64,000 bases of DNA from Phreatobacter sp. (lineage in GTDB: Bacteria; Pseudomonadota; Alphaproteobacteria; Rhizobiales; Phreatobacteraceae). The stretch spans positions 62,001 through 126,000 of the forward strand of contig NZ_JAEULY010000002.1 in the NCBI RefSeq assembly GCF_016793595.1. The letters run 5' to 3'. Position 1 is the first letter of the stretch. Each line of letters starts with the position of its first letter. The position numbers and the translations under genes are program-made. The notes beneath the pieces are model-generated. The model was not told where the DNA came from. It did no database searches and saw only the letters and a list, made by a program, of their open reading frames with translations. Shown here in pieces: positions 43,036-52,433 of the stretch.

Positions 43036-45117
43036 ATGTTGCATCAGCCGCGTCGATGGCTTCCCGGGCTCGTACCCCTTGCGCTGCTTGCCGGCGGTTC
43101 GCTGTGGTGGAAACAGGCCGACATCGAACGCGACCTGTCGCAGCGGTCCCGCGATGCGATTACCGCCTCCGGTTCGACCATCGACGGCAAGCCATGGGCG
43201 ACCGTGACCGCGCTCGGCCGCGACGTCGTGGTCGCCGGCGATGCCCCGGCCGACGGCGCCGGCATCGGGGCTGCCGCGACCGCGCTCCAGCAGCGCGGCG
43301 TCCGGCAGGCGATTGCCGATACCGATCTTATTCCGGCCGCCGATCCGTTCGGATGGTCGGCGCGGCGGGAGGGCCAGACCATCACGCTGTCGGGGCAGGT
43401 GGCTCCGGAAGGGGCGCGTGAACGGCTCGTCGAGGCGGCCCGGCGCGCGGTTCCCGGCGGCGAGGTCAGCGACCTGATGACCACCGCGCGGGGCGTGCCG
43501 GCCGGTGCGGCCGCCGCTGGCATACTCGGCATCGAACAGCTCGGCCGCGTCGCCAGCGGTTCGGCGACACTTGCGGGGAACGCCTTCCGCTTCACGGGCA
43601 ATGCGGCCGATGCCGCGGCGCAGGCGGCTGTGACGGCGGCGCTCGCCAACCTGCCGCAGGGCATTGCCCGTGGCGGGGTCAATCTCGTCATTCCCGGCGC
43701 GGCGACAACCGAGCAGGCGCCTGCGCCCGCCGCGATCCTGCCGGTCGCGCCGACGCCGCCAGCTCCTCCGACGCCGCCGCCCGCTGTCGCCGACTGGAGC
43801 GCCGTGCGCGGACAGGACGGTTCGCTGCTGCTGTCCGGCATGGTCGCGTCCGAAGAGGCGCGCCGCCGCATCATCGATGCGGCCATGGCTTCGACGACAG
43901 GCCCGGTGATCGACGCCATGGACGTCGCCGCGGGCCTGCCGGCCAATGTCGAGGCCAAGGCCCTCGCGGCGCTGAAGCAGCTCGAGGGCCTGGCGACCGG
44001 CACCGCCAGGATCGCCGGCACGACCTTCTCCTTCTCCGGCGTGGCTGCGACGCCCGCCGCCTTCGACAGTCTCGCGGCCGCGATCCGCAGCAGCACGAGC
44101 GACGGCTTCTCGTTGGGCGAACTGATCGTCGCGCCGCCGCGCATCGATCCCTTCACCTGGAGCGCGCGCAAGGGCGAGGGCGCGATCACGCTCATGGGTT
44201 TTGCGCCGTCGGAGGCCGAGAAGGCCGCTGTGCTGGCGGAGACGAACCGGATCGCCGGGGGTCTGCGGGTCGTCGACCAGATGCGCGTCGCCTCGGGCTT
44301 TCCGAGCGGCGTCGAGTTCGGTCCGCTGAGCAGAGCGGCGCTGGCGCAGCTCGGACGCCTCACAGAAGGCTCCGCCCAGCTCATCGGCAACCGGTTGACT
44401 CTCGCTGGCCGGGCGCCTGATGCCGCAACCTCGATGGCGGTTCGGCAGGCTCTTGCCGAACTGCGCGCACCGATTGCGGCCGTTGCGGATCTGTCACTGC
44501 CAGCCGCGGAGATTCCAGCGCCGGTTGCGACGCCGCCACTTTCCGCCGACCTGATGCCTCCGCCGCCCCGCGTCGAAGCCATGGCGCCACCCGTCGCGGA
44601 CCTGCCGCTGCCGGCGGTGCCGCCGCTTGCGCCTGCTCCGCCGCCACCGGCAGCAGCCCCCGCGCCGCCGGCTGCGAGCGCGCCCGCGCCAACGCCTCCG
44701 CCCGTCGCTGCGGCTCCACCTCCCGCTCCGGTCTCGGCGCCGCGCCCGAACTGTTCCGCGATCATGCAGACCGCGCTGGAAGGCGACCGCATCCTGTTCG
44801 ACTACTGGAAGGCCGAGCAACGCTCCGAGCACGCCGCCGTCCTCGACCGGCTGGCCACCGCGCTGAAGCGCTGCGCTCCGGACGAGCGGATCGAGGTCGC
44901 CGGCCATGCCGATCTCCACAACCGGACGAACCAGAACCAGAAGCTGTCCGAGGAGCGCGCCGCGCTGATGCGGAGCGAACTCGTGCGGCGCGGCGTCTCC
45001 GCCGCCATGCTCGACGCGGTCGGCTATGCCGAGACGCGGCCGATTGCGCCGAGCCATTCCGACGAGAGCCGCGCGCTGAACCGGCGCGTCGAGTTCCACG
45101 TGCGGCCGCGCGGCTGA
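43036..45117 (+). CDS. OmpA-family envelope protein with internal repeats
   Basis: A 693-residue protein. An N-terminal hydrophobic segment (LPGLVPLALLAGGSLWW) is followed by at least three copies of a roughly 110-residue unit. The unit has a WSARR/WSAVRGQDG-x-LSG start, a VVDQM/VSDLM strand and a SG-SATLAG-x-FRFTGNA end (about residues 105-230, 245-360 and 370-480), resembling BON-like domains. A Pro-Ala-rich linker (about 490-575) leads to an OmpA peptidoglycan-binding domain with IEVAGHADLHNRTNQNQKLSEERA and the C-terminal NRRVEFHV. It probably spans from membrane to wall. It is divergent from the FliK-like gene. Confidence 0.85.
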   Translation: MLHQPRRWLPGLVPLALLAGGSLWWKQADIERDLSQRSRDAITASGSTIDGKPWATVTALGRDVVVAGDAPADGAGIGAAATALQQRGVRQAIADTDLIPAADPFGWSARREGQTITLSGQVAPEGARERLVEAARRAVPGGEVSDLMTTARGVPAGAAAAGILGIEQLGRVASGSATLAGNAFRFTGNAADAAAQAAVTAALANLPQGIARGGVNLVIPGAATTEQAPAPAAILPVAPTPPAPPTPPPAVADWSAVRGQDGSLLLSGMVASEEARRRIIDAAMASTTGPVIDAMDVAAGLPANVEAKALAALKQLEGLATGTARIAGTTFSFSGVAATPAAFDSLAAAIRSSTSDGFSLGELIVAPPRIDPFTWSARKGEGAITLMGFAPSEAEKAAVLAETNRIAGGLRVVDQMRVASGFPSGVEFGPLSRAALAQLGRLTEGSAQLIGNRLTLAGRAPDAATSMAVRQALAELRAPIAAVADLSLPAAEIPAPVATPPLSADLMPPPPRVEAMAPPVADLPLPAVPPLAPAPPPPAAAPAPPAASAPAPTPPPVAAAPPPAPVSAPRPNCSAIMQTALEGDRILFDYWKAEQRSEHAAVLDRLATALKRCAPDERIEVAGHADLHNRTNQNQKLSEERAALMRSELVRRGVSAAMLDAVGYAETRPIAPSHSDESRALNRRVEFHVRPRG

Positions 45118-45128
45118 GGGAGAGGGTC

Positions 45129-45935
45129 ATGATCTATCTCGCACAGACCTTCGCCCTGCCGCTCGCCGCGGCGCTGATCGGCGGCCTGATCGTCGGCTGG
45201 ATCACGTCGGACAAGGACGACGAGGGGCCGAGCGGCTGGGCCGCGCTGGCCATCACGCTGTTTGCGCTGATGGTGGTGGCCTCGGCGCTGAAATGGCTGC
45301 CGGGACGCCCTGGGCTCTGGCTCGACACGGCCATCCTGTTCTCGGCCGCCTATCTGCTCGGCTGCATCGCCGGGGCCTTCGCGCGCGTCTTCACCGACAG
45401 GGTGGAAGACGCCGTGAGCGAGCCGCTGACGGCGGTCGCCGAGGGCGCTCAGGCTTTCGCTTCGACCATGGAGCCGGTCAAGGCGGCGGCGACGGCCGTC
45501 TCGGACGTTGCACGTGCTGTTACGGCACGGGCGGAGAATGCGCCTTCCGCGGCGCCCCAGCGGGCCGCCGAAGCGCCGCGCGCGCCGACCGGTGCCGCGG
45601 CTTCGGCCGAGGCCATGGCGGAAGGCACGAAGCCCGCAGGACTGGAGACAGCGCGCGGTAACAAGCCAGACGAACTTGAACTGATCCGCGGGGTCGGCCC
45701 GCAGAACGAGGCGCGGCTCCATGCCCTGGGCATCTGGCACTTCGACCAGATCGCCGCCTGGACGCCGAAGGAGGCGCAATGGGTGGGCGGTTATCTCGCC
45801 TTTCCCGGACGGATCGAACGCGAGGACTGGATCGGGCAGGCCAAGGTTCTGGCGACCGGCGGCTCGACGGACCATGCCGACAAGGTCAGGCGCGGCGAGA
45901 TCGCGAGCACGCGGGACGAGCCGCCCCGGAGCTGA
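45129..45935 (+). CDS. Membrane protein with C-terminal HhH-like domain
   Basis: A 268-residue protein. Three hydrophobic helices (about residues 5-25, 38-58 and 63-83) precede an Ala-Pro-Glu-rich linker. The C-terminal domain ELELIRGVGPQNEARLHALGIWHFDQIAAWTPKEAQWV is of the helix-hairpin-helix type found in proteins annotated as flap-endonuclease-like. Its start is 11 bp after the OmpA gene, so the two are one operon. A bidirectional terminator follows. The function is unknown. Confidence 0.8.
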   Translation: MIYLAQTFALPLAAALIGGLIVGWITSDKDDEGPSGWAALAITLFALMVVASALKWLPGRPGLWLDTAILFSAAYLLGCIAGAFARVFTDRVEDAVSEPLTAVAEGAQAFASTMEPVKAAATAVSDVARAVTARAENAPSAAPQRAAEAPRAPTGAAASAEAMAEGTKPAGLETARGNKPDELELIRGVGPQNEARLHALGIWHFDQIAAWTPKEAQWVGGYLAFPGRIEREDWIGQAKVLATGGSTDHADKVRRGEIASTRDEPPRS

Positions 45936-45958
45936 CGAACCGGCATCCGCAATTGAAG

Positions 45959-45991
45959 AAGGCCCCGGCGTCGTCCGCCGGGGCCTTTCTC
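45959..45991. terminator. Bidirectional intrinsic terminator
   Basis: AAGGCCCCGGCG (45959-45970) pairs with its complement (45976-45987) around TCGTC. TTTCTCG follows on the plus strand and TTCTTCAATTG on the minus strand. It ends the OmpA operon and the small minus-strand gene. Confidence 0.8.
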
Positions 45992-46010
45992 GTATCGTCC
46001 GGTTCAGGCG

Positions 46011-46103
46011 TCAGGTGAAGTAATGGACGCCTACGGCGATGATCAGCACCCAGACCACGAAGTTGGCGGTCAGCGTGAACGCGACGGCCTGCGTCGGAGA
46101 CAT
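46011..46103 (-). CDS. 30-residue single-pass membrane peptide
   Basis: A short frame on the minus strand starting MSPTQAVAFTLTANFVVWVL and continuing IIAVGVHYFT to a TGA, so a single hydrophobic helix takes up most of the peptide. GAGG lies 6 bases before the ATG. A second in-frame ATG four codons upstream (46115) is possible. It stands between the tautomerase gene (130 bp upstream on the same strand) and the terminator. I recognise no family. Its size and layout resemble small membrane subunits or regulators. Confidence 0.5.
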   Translation of the reverse strand: MSPTQAVAFTLTANFVVWVLIIAVGVHYFT

Positions 46104-46232
46104 TCGGAACCTCATCGATGCGGTCTTCCTTGTCGGTCGACCCCTTCCCGACGCCATGCATAGCCGAACCGTGTGGCCAGTCGATGAAAGGATGAAGGGA
46201 GGGTTAATCCGGCGTCCCGCGGCGGGGCCGGA

Positions 46233-46646
46233 TCAGGCTGCCCGGGACAGCCGCCCGGCAATGTAGCGATGCTCCTGTGTCAGCCCGCCGAAACCATAGG
46301 CCTCGGCGCGGACGTCATGGACATAGACGTAGCTTTCCGGGTGGAGCTCACCGATGAGATCGCCCATGGCGGCGAAGACCGCGGCCACATAGGCAGCCTT
46401 CTCGTCCTTGGTGTTGGTGCCATCGACGACCTTGATGTCGAGGAAGAACGAGGACTTGCGCTGCTCGGCGAGAGAGGCGCCGCCGACGAACCAGCGGTCG
46501 GCCGGCACCTGCTCCACGGTGACAGCAGTCAGCTGCGGGTTCTTGCGGAGCACGTCCGTGGTGATGCGGACGGCTGCCTCGGCGATGCGTGCGGGCAGAT
46601 GCCGGTCGGCGGAAGCGGACGAGAACTTGATCTGGATGATGGGCAT
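46233..46646 (-). CDS. Tautomerase family protein (4-oxalocrotonate tautomerase superfamily)
   Basis: A 137-residue protein with the N-terminal Pro after Met (MPIIQIKFSSASADRHLPARIAEAAV) and TAVTVEQVPADRWFVGGASLAEQRKSSFFLDIKVVDGTNTKDEK. The length is about double that of 4-oxalocrotonate tautomerase, as in the fused or MIF-like members. The substrate is unknown. An AT-rich stretch (46676-46760) upstream probably contains its promoter. Confidence 0.85.
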   Translation of the reverse strand: MPIIQIKFSSASADRHLPARIAEAAVRITTDVLRKNPQLTAVTVEQVPADRWFVGGASLAEQRKSSFFLDIKVVDGTNTKDEKAAYVAAVFAAMGDLIGELHPESYVYVHDVRAEAYGFGGLTQEHRYIAGRLSRAA

Positions 46647-46759
46647 GACGTGCTCCTGAACAGCCCGGGGGTGGGTTGTCCGAGAGATTTCGTCATCGCC
46701 ACATGGGAAACAATGGCGGATTGATATGCTTCAGTTGTGCAAATATTGAAAAGATATTG

Positions 46760-48886
46760 TCAGATGCTACCGACGGTCTTCAGCCGCATGCGCGGGTGGA
46801 TTTCGGCCTGGCTGAGCACGGGGGTCTGCGAGCGGAAACGCTCGACGATGGAGCGAACGAAGGGCCGGATGCCGGGGCTGGTCAGCAGGACGGGTGCCTC
46901 GCCCATGCGGGCCGCGTCCTCGAAGGCATCGCGCACCAGCATGATGAATTCCGACAGCTTGGACGGCTGCATGGCCAGCTGGCGATCGTCGCCCTGGCCG
47001 ACGATGGAATCGGCGAAGGCCTGTTCCCAGGCCGGTGACAGCGCAATGAGCGCGAGCGAGCCGTCCATGCCGGTATATTGCGCGCAGAGCTGGCGGGCGA
47101 GGCGCGAGCGCACGTGCTCGGCGATCTGGACCGGCGAACGGGTGAACGACACGGCCTCGGCGACGCCTTCGAGGATCGAGGGCAGGTCGCGGATCGAGAC
47201 GCGCTCGGTGAGCAGCACCTGGAGGACGCGCTGCAGGCCAGACATGGTGATCTGGTTCGGGACGAGGTCCTTGAGCAGCTCTGCCTGATCCTTCGGCAGC
47301 TCCTTCACCAGCTTCTGGACCTCGCCGTAGCTGAGCAGGTCGGCGACATTGGCCTTGAGGATCTCGGTGAGGTGCGTCGAGAGCACTGTCGCCGCGTCGA
47401 CGACCGTATAGCCGCGCACGCTCGCCTCTTCCTTCAACGCGGCATCGACCCAGGTGGCCGGCAGCCCGAAGGTCGGCTCGGTCGTGTGGACGCCGGGTAG
47501 ATCGACCTGCGCGCCCGAAGGGTCCATGACCATGAACTGCAGCGGCCAGATCTGGCCCTGTCCCGATTCAACCTCCTTGACGCGGATGATGTACTGGTTC
47601 GGCGGCAGCTGGACGTTGTCGAGGATGCGCACCGAGGGCATGACGAAGCCCATGTCGGAGGCGAGCTGGCGGCGCAGCGCCTTGATCTGATCCGTCAGCC
47701 GGTCCGAGCCGCCCTCCGATTGCACGAGGGGAAGGAGGCCGTAGCCGAGCTCGATCTTGAGATCGTCGATCTTGAGGATCGACGAGATCGGCTCCTCGGC
47801 CGGCGGGGCTGCGGCAGCCGCGGCCTCGGCCGCCTCGGTCATGGCGGCCGTCTCCGCGACGCGCCTAGCCTCCTGTCCGAGGGAATAGGCGGCATAGCCG
47901 GCGAGGCCCGCAAGGCCTGCGAAGGGGATGAACGGAATGCCCGGCAGCAGCGCCATGGCGGCCATGACGCCGGCGGAGAGGCCGAGCGCCTTCGGATAGC
48001 CGGTGAGCTGCTTGATCATCGCCTGATCGGCCGAGCCGGTGACGCCGGCCTTGGAGACGAGCAGGCCGGCGGCGGTCGAGATGATCAGCGCGGGAATCTG
48101 GCTGACGAGACCGTCGCCGACGGTGAGGATCGTGTAGGTGCGCGCGGCCTCGAGGAACGGCATGCCCTGCTGGGCGACGCCGATGATGAGACCCGCGATG
48201 ACGTTGATGAAGGTGATGAGCAGGCCGGCGATTGCGTCGCCCTTCACGAATTTCGAGGCGCCGTCCATGGCACCGTAGAAGGCGCTCTCGTCTTCGAGGT
48301 CCTTGCGCCGCGTCCTGGCGGTCTTCTCATCGATCAGGCCGGCCGAGAGGTCGGCATCGATCGCCATCTGTTTGCCGGGCATGGCGTCGAGGGAGAAACG
48401 CGCCGCGACCTCCGCGATGCGGCCGGAGCCCTTGGTGATGACGATGAAATTCACGATCACCAGGATCGCGAAGACGATGATCCCGATGACGAACGAGCCG
48501 CCCATCACGAAATTGCCGAAGGCCTCGATGACATGGCCCGCGGCGGAGGTGCCCTCGTGGCCGTGCGAGAGGATGAGGCGCGTTGATGCCAGATTCAGCG
48601 ACAGGCGCAGCATCGTCGAGATGAGCAGGATCGTCGGGAAGGACGAGAACTCCAACGGCTTGTGGATGAACAGCGCCGTCATCAGGATCATGACGGAGGA
48701 GATGATCGATACCGCCAGCATCATGTCCAGCAGCAGCGGCGGCATCGGGAAGATCAGGATGACCAGGATGCCGATGACGCCCGTGGCCATCCACAGGTCC
48801 GGACGGCGCAGCCATCCGCCGACCGTTCCGGCGGAGAATCCGCCAGAAGCCCGTCCTGCCGTGGCGCCCGCCGTGACGTCGGTCAT
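46760..48886 (-). CDS. flhA: Flagellar biosynthesis protein FlhA
   Basis: A 708-residue inner-membrane export gate of the flagellar type III system. Eight membrane segments form the N-terminal half, with FHIPEP-like core FLDAMPGKQMAIDADLSAGL-type sequence (ARFSLDAMPGKQMAID). The C-terminal cytoplasmic half has the family GLLPLVQSEGG and VPNQITMSGLQRVLQVLL. I start it at the ATG at 48886, which has AGGA six bases upstream; an ATG six bases earlier (48892) has AGG directly abutting it. The upstream region has a CtrA-like box and a palindrome shared with fliF. Confidence 0.95.
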   Translation of the reverse strand: MTDVTAGATAGRASGGFSAGTVGGWLRRPDLWMATGVIGILVILIFPMPPLLLDMMLAVSIISSVMILMTALFIHKPLEFSSFPTILLISTMLRLSLNLASTRLILSHGHEGTSAAGHVIEAFGNFVMGGSFVIGIIVFAILVIVNFIVITKGSGRIAEVAARFSLDAMPGKQMAIDADLSAGLIDEKTARTRRKDLEDESAFYGAMDGASKFVKGDAIAGLLITFINVIAGLIIGVAQQGMPFLEAARTYTILTVGDGLVSQIPALIISTAAGLLVSKAGVTGSADQAMIKQLTGYPKALGLSAGVMAAMALLPGIPFIPFAGLAGLAGYAAYSLGQEARRVAETAAMTEAAEAAAAAAPPAEEPISSILKIDDLKIELGYGLLPLVQSEGGSDRLTDQIKALRRQLASDMGFVMPSVRILDNVQLPPNQYIIRVKEVESGQGQIWPLQFMVMDPSGAQVDLPGVHTTEPTFGLPATWVDAALKEEASVRGYTVVDAATVLSTHLTEILKANVADLLSYGEVQKLVKELPKDQAELLKDLVPNQITMSGLQRVLQVLLTERVSIRDLPSILEGVAEAVSFTRSPVQIAEHVRSRLARQLCAQYTGMDGSLALIALSPAWEQAFADSIVGQGDDRQLAMQPSKLSEFIMLVRDAFEDAARMGEAPVLLTSPGIRPFVRSIVERFRSQTPVLSQAEIHPRMRLKTVGSI

Positions 48887-48926
48887 GCTCATCCTGTTCG
48901 GCCGCTCGCGGATATGAACGGCACCC

Positions 48927-48964
48927 GGCAAGAATTGCCGCGCGGATGGTTAACGGGTCGTTAC
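48927..48964 (-). promoter_or_regulatory. flhA regulatory region: CtrA-like box and GGCAA-N3-TTGCC palindrome
   Basis: On the minus strand GTAA-N7-TTAAC (48949-48964) is one mismatch from the CtrA consensus TTAA-N7-TTAAC. Its TTAAC extends to the half-site TTAACCAT. Six bases downstream lies GGCAA-TTC-TTGCC (48927-48939), a perfect 5-bp inverted repeat 40 bp before the flhA ATG. The same pair is found in front of fliF. Confidence 0.6.
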
Positions 48965-49184
48965 CGACGGGCACGGCCGGCATGCAATGACGGAGGTCGG
49001 TGACGCGCGCCTCAATTCGCCGCGCTCCGGCGGCCGAGACGGCAGGTTAGGGGGCGTCGGTTTCCTCCCCCGCGCCGGGCCGCTTCCCGTGACCGGCTTT
49101 TTCGACGACAGCGACGTGCGGCTGTGAGCGCCTCGCGAGTGCACGCGGGCGTGCTATAGCGAGGACAGCATCTTGGATGGACGC

Positions 49185-49562
49185 ATGAGCAGCTTTCGCC
49201 TGACCGGCCCTGGCGGCACGCCCGGAGGGCTGATCCCCTTCTTCGTCGGCTTCGGCATGACGGTCGCAGGAGCCTGGCTCCTGACCAACCAGGTGACGGT
49301 GTCGGGCGGCTCGTGGACCCTGGGCGGCTATTCGGCTTTCGGGCTGTCGCTGGTGCCGATCCTCGCCGGGATCGGCATGCTGTTCTTCGACGGCTCGTCG
49401 CGGGCGGGATTCCTGCTCCTCTTCGCCGGGATCGTTATCGTTCTTGCCGGAATCCTGACCAATCTGACGATCTATTTCGTGCCGACCAGCCTGTTCAACA
49501 CGCTGATGATGCTGGCCCTGCTCGCCGGCGGTATCGGCCTGGTGTTGCGCTCCCTGCGATGA
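49185..49562 (+). CDS. Small membrane protein, four predicted helices
   Basis: A 125-residue very hydrophobic protein with four membrane segments (about residues 15-35, 48-68, 75-95 and 100-120). It starts MSSFRLTGPGGTPGGLIPFF. A TTG 12 bp upstream would also be in frame, but the ATG with GGATGGA before it is preferred. I do not recognise a family. It lies between flhA (divergent) and fliF (same strand, 132 bp upstream of it); fliF has its own regulatory elements after this gene, so cotranscription is not needed. Confidence 0.7.
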   Translation: MSSFRLTGPGGTPGGLIPFFVGFGMTVAGAWLLTNQVTVSGGSWTLGGYSAFGLSLVPILAGIGMLFFDGSSRAGFLLLFAGIVIVLAGILTNLTIYFVPTSLFNTLMMLALLAGGIGLVLRSLR

Positions 49563-49605
49563 AGGGCGGAGAAATCGTCTGTCTGACCCGAAACGTTCAC
49601 GCGCG

Positions 49606-49643
49606 TTAACCATCCGGTAACCACCCACCCGGCAAATCTTGCC
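49606..49643 (+). promoter_or_regulatory. fliF operon regulatory region: CtrA-like box and GGCAA-N3-TTGCC palindrome
   Basis: TTAA-N7-GTAAC (49606-49621) is one mismatch from the CtrA consensus and contains the half-site TTAACCAT. GGCAA-ATC-TTGCC (49631-49643) is a perfect 5-bp inverted repeat, 51 bp before the fliF start. The spacing between the two elements differs from flhA, but both elements are kept. Confidence 0.6.
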
Positions 49644-49694
49644 CAGCGGATCGGCGGCAAGCCGCTTCGCGATGGGCAGAGGGCTGGTGGCGTC

Positions 49695-51350
49695 TTGAAC
49701 GGCATCCTGGAGTTCCTGAAAAATCTCGGCGCGGCGCGCATCGCGGCCATGGGCGCGGTCGCGCTCGGGCTCGTCGGTTTCTTCGTCTACATCATCCTGC
49801 GCATGAGCCAGCCGCAGATGGCGCTGCTGTTCTCTGATCTGACGCTGGAGGATTCCGCGCAGATCGTGAAGGAGCTTGAGCGCCGGCAGGTGCGCTTCCA
49901 ACTCCGCCAGGATGGCGCCCAGGTTTTCGTGGCGCAGGAACAGGTCGCGCGCGTCCGCCTGCAACTCGCCGAAACCGGCATGCCGCGCGGCGGCGGGGTC
50001 GGCTACGAGATTTTCGACAAGGGCGACGCCCTGTCCTCCACCTCCTTCGTCCAGAACATGAATCAGCTGCGCGCGCTGGAGGGCGAGCTCGCCCGCACCA
50101 TCCGCGGCATCGAGCGCGTGCAGACGGCGCGCGTCCATCTGGTCATGCCCGAGCGCGCGCTGTTCTCCCGCGAGCGGACCGAGCCCTCGGCCTCCATCGT
50201 CCTGCGTGTTCGCGGCGGGCTGGAGCCGCAGCAGATCCGCGCCGTGCGCCACCTTGTCGCCTCGGCGGTCCGCGGCCTCTCGCCCCAGCGCATCTCCATC
50301 GTCGATGAGAGCGGCCGCCTGCTCGCCGACGGCGCCGGCGATGCCGCCGGGATGATGGGCACCAGCATCGACGAGCGCCGCGCGTCGCAGGAGCGGCATC
50401 TGCGCGAGCAGGTCGAGAGCATCATCGCCTCGGTGGTCGGGCCGGGTCGGGCGCGGGTGCGCGTCGCCGCCGACATGGACTTCAACCGCATCACCCAGAC
50501 CTCCGACGACTTCGATCCCGAGCGCCGCGTCGTGCGCTCGACCCAGACGCGCGAGGAGCAGTCGAGCTCCGGCGAGGGCCGCGACGGTCAGGTCTCCGTC
50601 GGCAACGAACTGCCGGGCGCGAACCAGACCACGCCCCAGCAGCAGAACGCCTCGCGCGAGGCCAGCCGCAAGTCCGAGGAGACCGTCAACTACGAGATCG
50701 CCCGGACGCAGCGTACGGAAGTCACCGAGGGCGGCCGCATCAAGCGCGTCTCGGTGGCCGTGCTGGTCGATGGCATCTATGCCCGCGACGCGCAGGGCAA
50801 CGTCAACTACCAGCCCCGGCCCGCCGAGGAACTGGAGCGCATCGGCGCGCTGGTGCGTTCGGCGATCGGTTTCGACCAGCGTCGCGGCGACCAGGTCGAG
50901 ATCGTCAACCTGCGCTTCGCCGAAGCGCCGCAGCTGGCCGCGCCGGAAGCACCGAAGCCCTGGTGGATGATCTATGACCTGACCAAGGAAGACGTGCGCT
51001 ATGCCATCGAGCTCGTCGTCCTGCTCATCGTCTCGCTGCTGGTCATGCTGTTCGTGGTGCGCCCGCTGCTCCGCCGCATCGTGACGCCCGATCCGCCGCC
51101 GGCCCTGCCGGCGCCCGTCAGCCGGGCGGCTTCCAGCGAAGCCGAGGCTGCCGACGAGCGGCCTGCGGTGAAGGCTCCGCCGATCGCACCCGGCATGGAA
51201 AGCGCCACGATGAAGATGATCGAGATGGCGCAGATCAAGGGTGAAGTGCATCAGGCCTCGCTCGCCAAGGTCGGCGAGCTGGTCGAGAAGAATCCCCACG
51301 AGACGGTCTCGATCATCCGTCAGTGGCTGCATGACGCGGAGGCCAAATGA
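49695..51350 (+). CDS. fliF: Flagellar MS-ring protein FliF
   Basis: A 551-residue protein that forms the MS ring in the inner membrane. TM1 ([20 protein letters not shown]) and TM2 ([24 protein letters not shown]) enclose a periplasmic domain with [21 protein letters not shown] and [20 protein letters not shown]. The C-terminal [19 protein letters not shown] binds FliG. The predicted start is TTG; no better ATG or GTG lies near it in frame. It overlaps fliG by 4 bp (ATGA). Confidence 0.96.
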   Translation: MNGILEFLKNLGAARIAAMGAVALGLVGFFVYIILRMSQPQMALLFSDLTLEDSAQIVKELERRQVRFQLRQDGAQVFVAQEQVARVRLQLAETGMPRGGGVGYEIFDKGDALSSTSFVQNMNQLRALEGELARTIRGIERVQTARVHLVMPERALFSRERTEPSASIVLRVRGGLEPQQIRAVRHLVASAVRGLSPQRISIVDESGRLLADGAGDAAGMMGTSIDERRASQERHLREQVESIIASVVGPGRARVRVAADMDFNRITQTSDDFDPERRVVRSTQTREEQSSSGEGRDGQVSVGNELPGANQTTPQQQNASREASRKSEETVNYEIARTQRTEVTEGGRIKRVSVAVLVDGIYARDAQGNVNYQPRPAEELERIGALVRSAIGFDQRRGDQVEIVNLRFAEAPQLAAPEAPKPWWMIYDLTKEDVRYAIELVVLLIVSLLVMLFVVRPLLRRIVTPDPPPALPAPVSRAASSEAEAADERPAVKAPPIAPGMESATMKMIEMAQIKGEVHQASLAKVGELVEKNPHETVSIIRQWLHDAEAK

Positions 51351-52432
51351 CCATCGCCCAGATCCAGCGCGATGCGGAATTCGGCTCGGCGCTCGCGGCG
51401 CTGTCGGCAGACGGTCGCATCAACACCGAGGCGGCGCGCGGTCTCACCGGCCATCAGCGCGCGGCGGTCCTGATGCTGACGCTCGGCGACAAGGTGTCGT
51501 CGCGCATATGGAAGCTGCTCGACGACGACGAAATCCGCGTCCTCTCCATCGCCATGTCGCAGCTCGGTACGGTGGAGCCGGAGACGGTCGAGAGCCTGAT
51601 GCTCGAATTCGTCGGCCGCCTCTCGGCCTCCGGCGGCCTGATGGGCAATTTCGACGCGACCGAGCGTCTGCTGTCGCAGTTCATGCCCTCCGACCGCGTC
51701 GCGCTGCTGATGGAGGAGATTCGCGGACCTGCCGGCCGCAACATGTGGGAGAAGCTCTCCAACGTGCAGGAGCAGGTGCTCGCCAACTACCTGAAGAACG
51801 AATATCCGCAGACGGTCGCGGTCGTGCTGTCCAAGATCCGGCCGGAACATGCCGGCCGCGTGCTTGCCATCCTGCCCGAGGAGTTCGCGCTCGACGTCGT
51901 TGGCCGCATGCTCAAGATGGAGGCGATCCAGAAGGACGTGCTGGAGCGAATCGAGCAGACGCTTCGCACGGAGTTCATGTCCAACCTCTCGCAGACCTCG
52001 CGGCGCGACAGCCATGAGGCCATGGCCGAGATTTTCAACTCTTTCGACCGCCAGACCGAGACGCGCTTCATCACCGCGCTGGAGGAGGCGAACCGGGACT
52101 CGGCCGAGCGCATCAAGAATCTGATGTTCACCTTCGACGACCTCGCCAAGCTCGATGCCGGCTCGGCGCAGACCCTCGTCCGCCAGGTCGACAAGGACAA
52201 GCTCGCCATCGCGCTCAAGGGCGCCAACCAGACGATGCGCGACTTCTTCCTCAGCCAGATGTCGACCCGCGCGGCGAAGATGCTCGCCGACGACATGCAG
52301 GCGCTCGGCCCGATGCGCCTGAAGGATGTCGACGAGGCGCAGGCCATGCTGGTCAACCTCGCCAAGGATCTCGCCGCCAAGGGCGAGATCATGATCTCCA
52401 AGAACCGCGCCGACGACGAGCTGGTGTTCTGA
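51347..52432 (+). CDS. fliG: Flagellar motor switch protein FliG
   Basis: A 361-residue rotor protein that binds FliF and the stator. The N-terminal domain has [30 protein letters not shown], the middle domain [29 protein letters not shown] and the C-terminal torque domain [35 protein letters not shown]. The usual EHPQ motif reads EYPQ. It is the second gene of the operon, 1 bp before fliH. Confidence 0.97.
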   Translation: MTIAQIQRDAEFGSALAALSADGRINTEAARGLTGHQRAAVLMLTLGDKVSSRIWKLLDDDEIRVLSIAMSQLGTVEPETVESLMLEFVGRLSASGGLMGNFDATERLLSQFMPSDRVALLMEEIRGPAGRNMWEKLSNVQEQVLANYLKNEYPQTVAVVLSKIRPEHAGRVLAILPEEFALDVVGRMLKMEAIQKDVLERIEQTLRTEFMSNLSQTSRRDSHEAMAEIFNSFDRQTETRFITALEEANRDSAERIKNLMFTFDDLAKLDAGSAQTLVRQVDKDKLAIALKGANQTMRDFFLSQMSTRAAKMLADDMQALGPMRLKDVDEAQAMLVNLAKDLAAKGEIMISKNRADDELVF

Positions 52433-52433
52433 C

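Noticed and set aside
48927-48939. GGCAA-N3-TTGCC as a sigma-54 promoter for flhA
   Set aside because: Sigma-54 promoters need GG and GC with 10 bp between; here there are 8, and the element is a symmetrical palindrome.
49047-51332. Long minus-strand open frame opposite fliF
   Set aside because: It is fully antisense to fliF, and its translation has no conserved feature.
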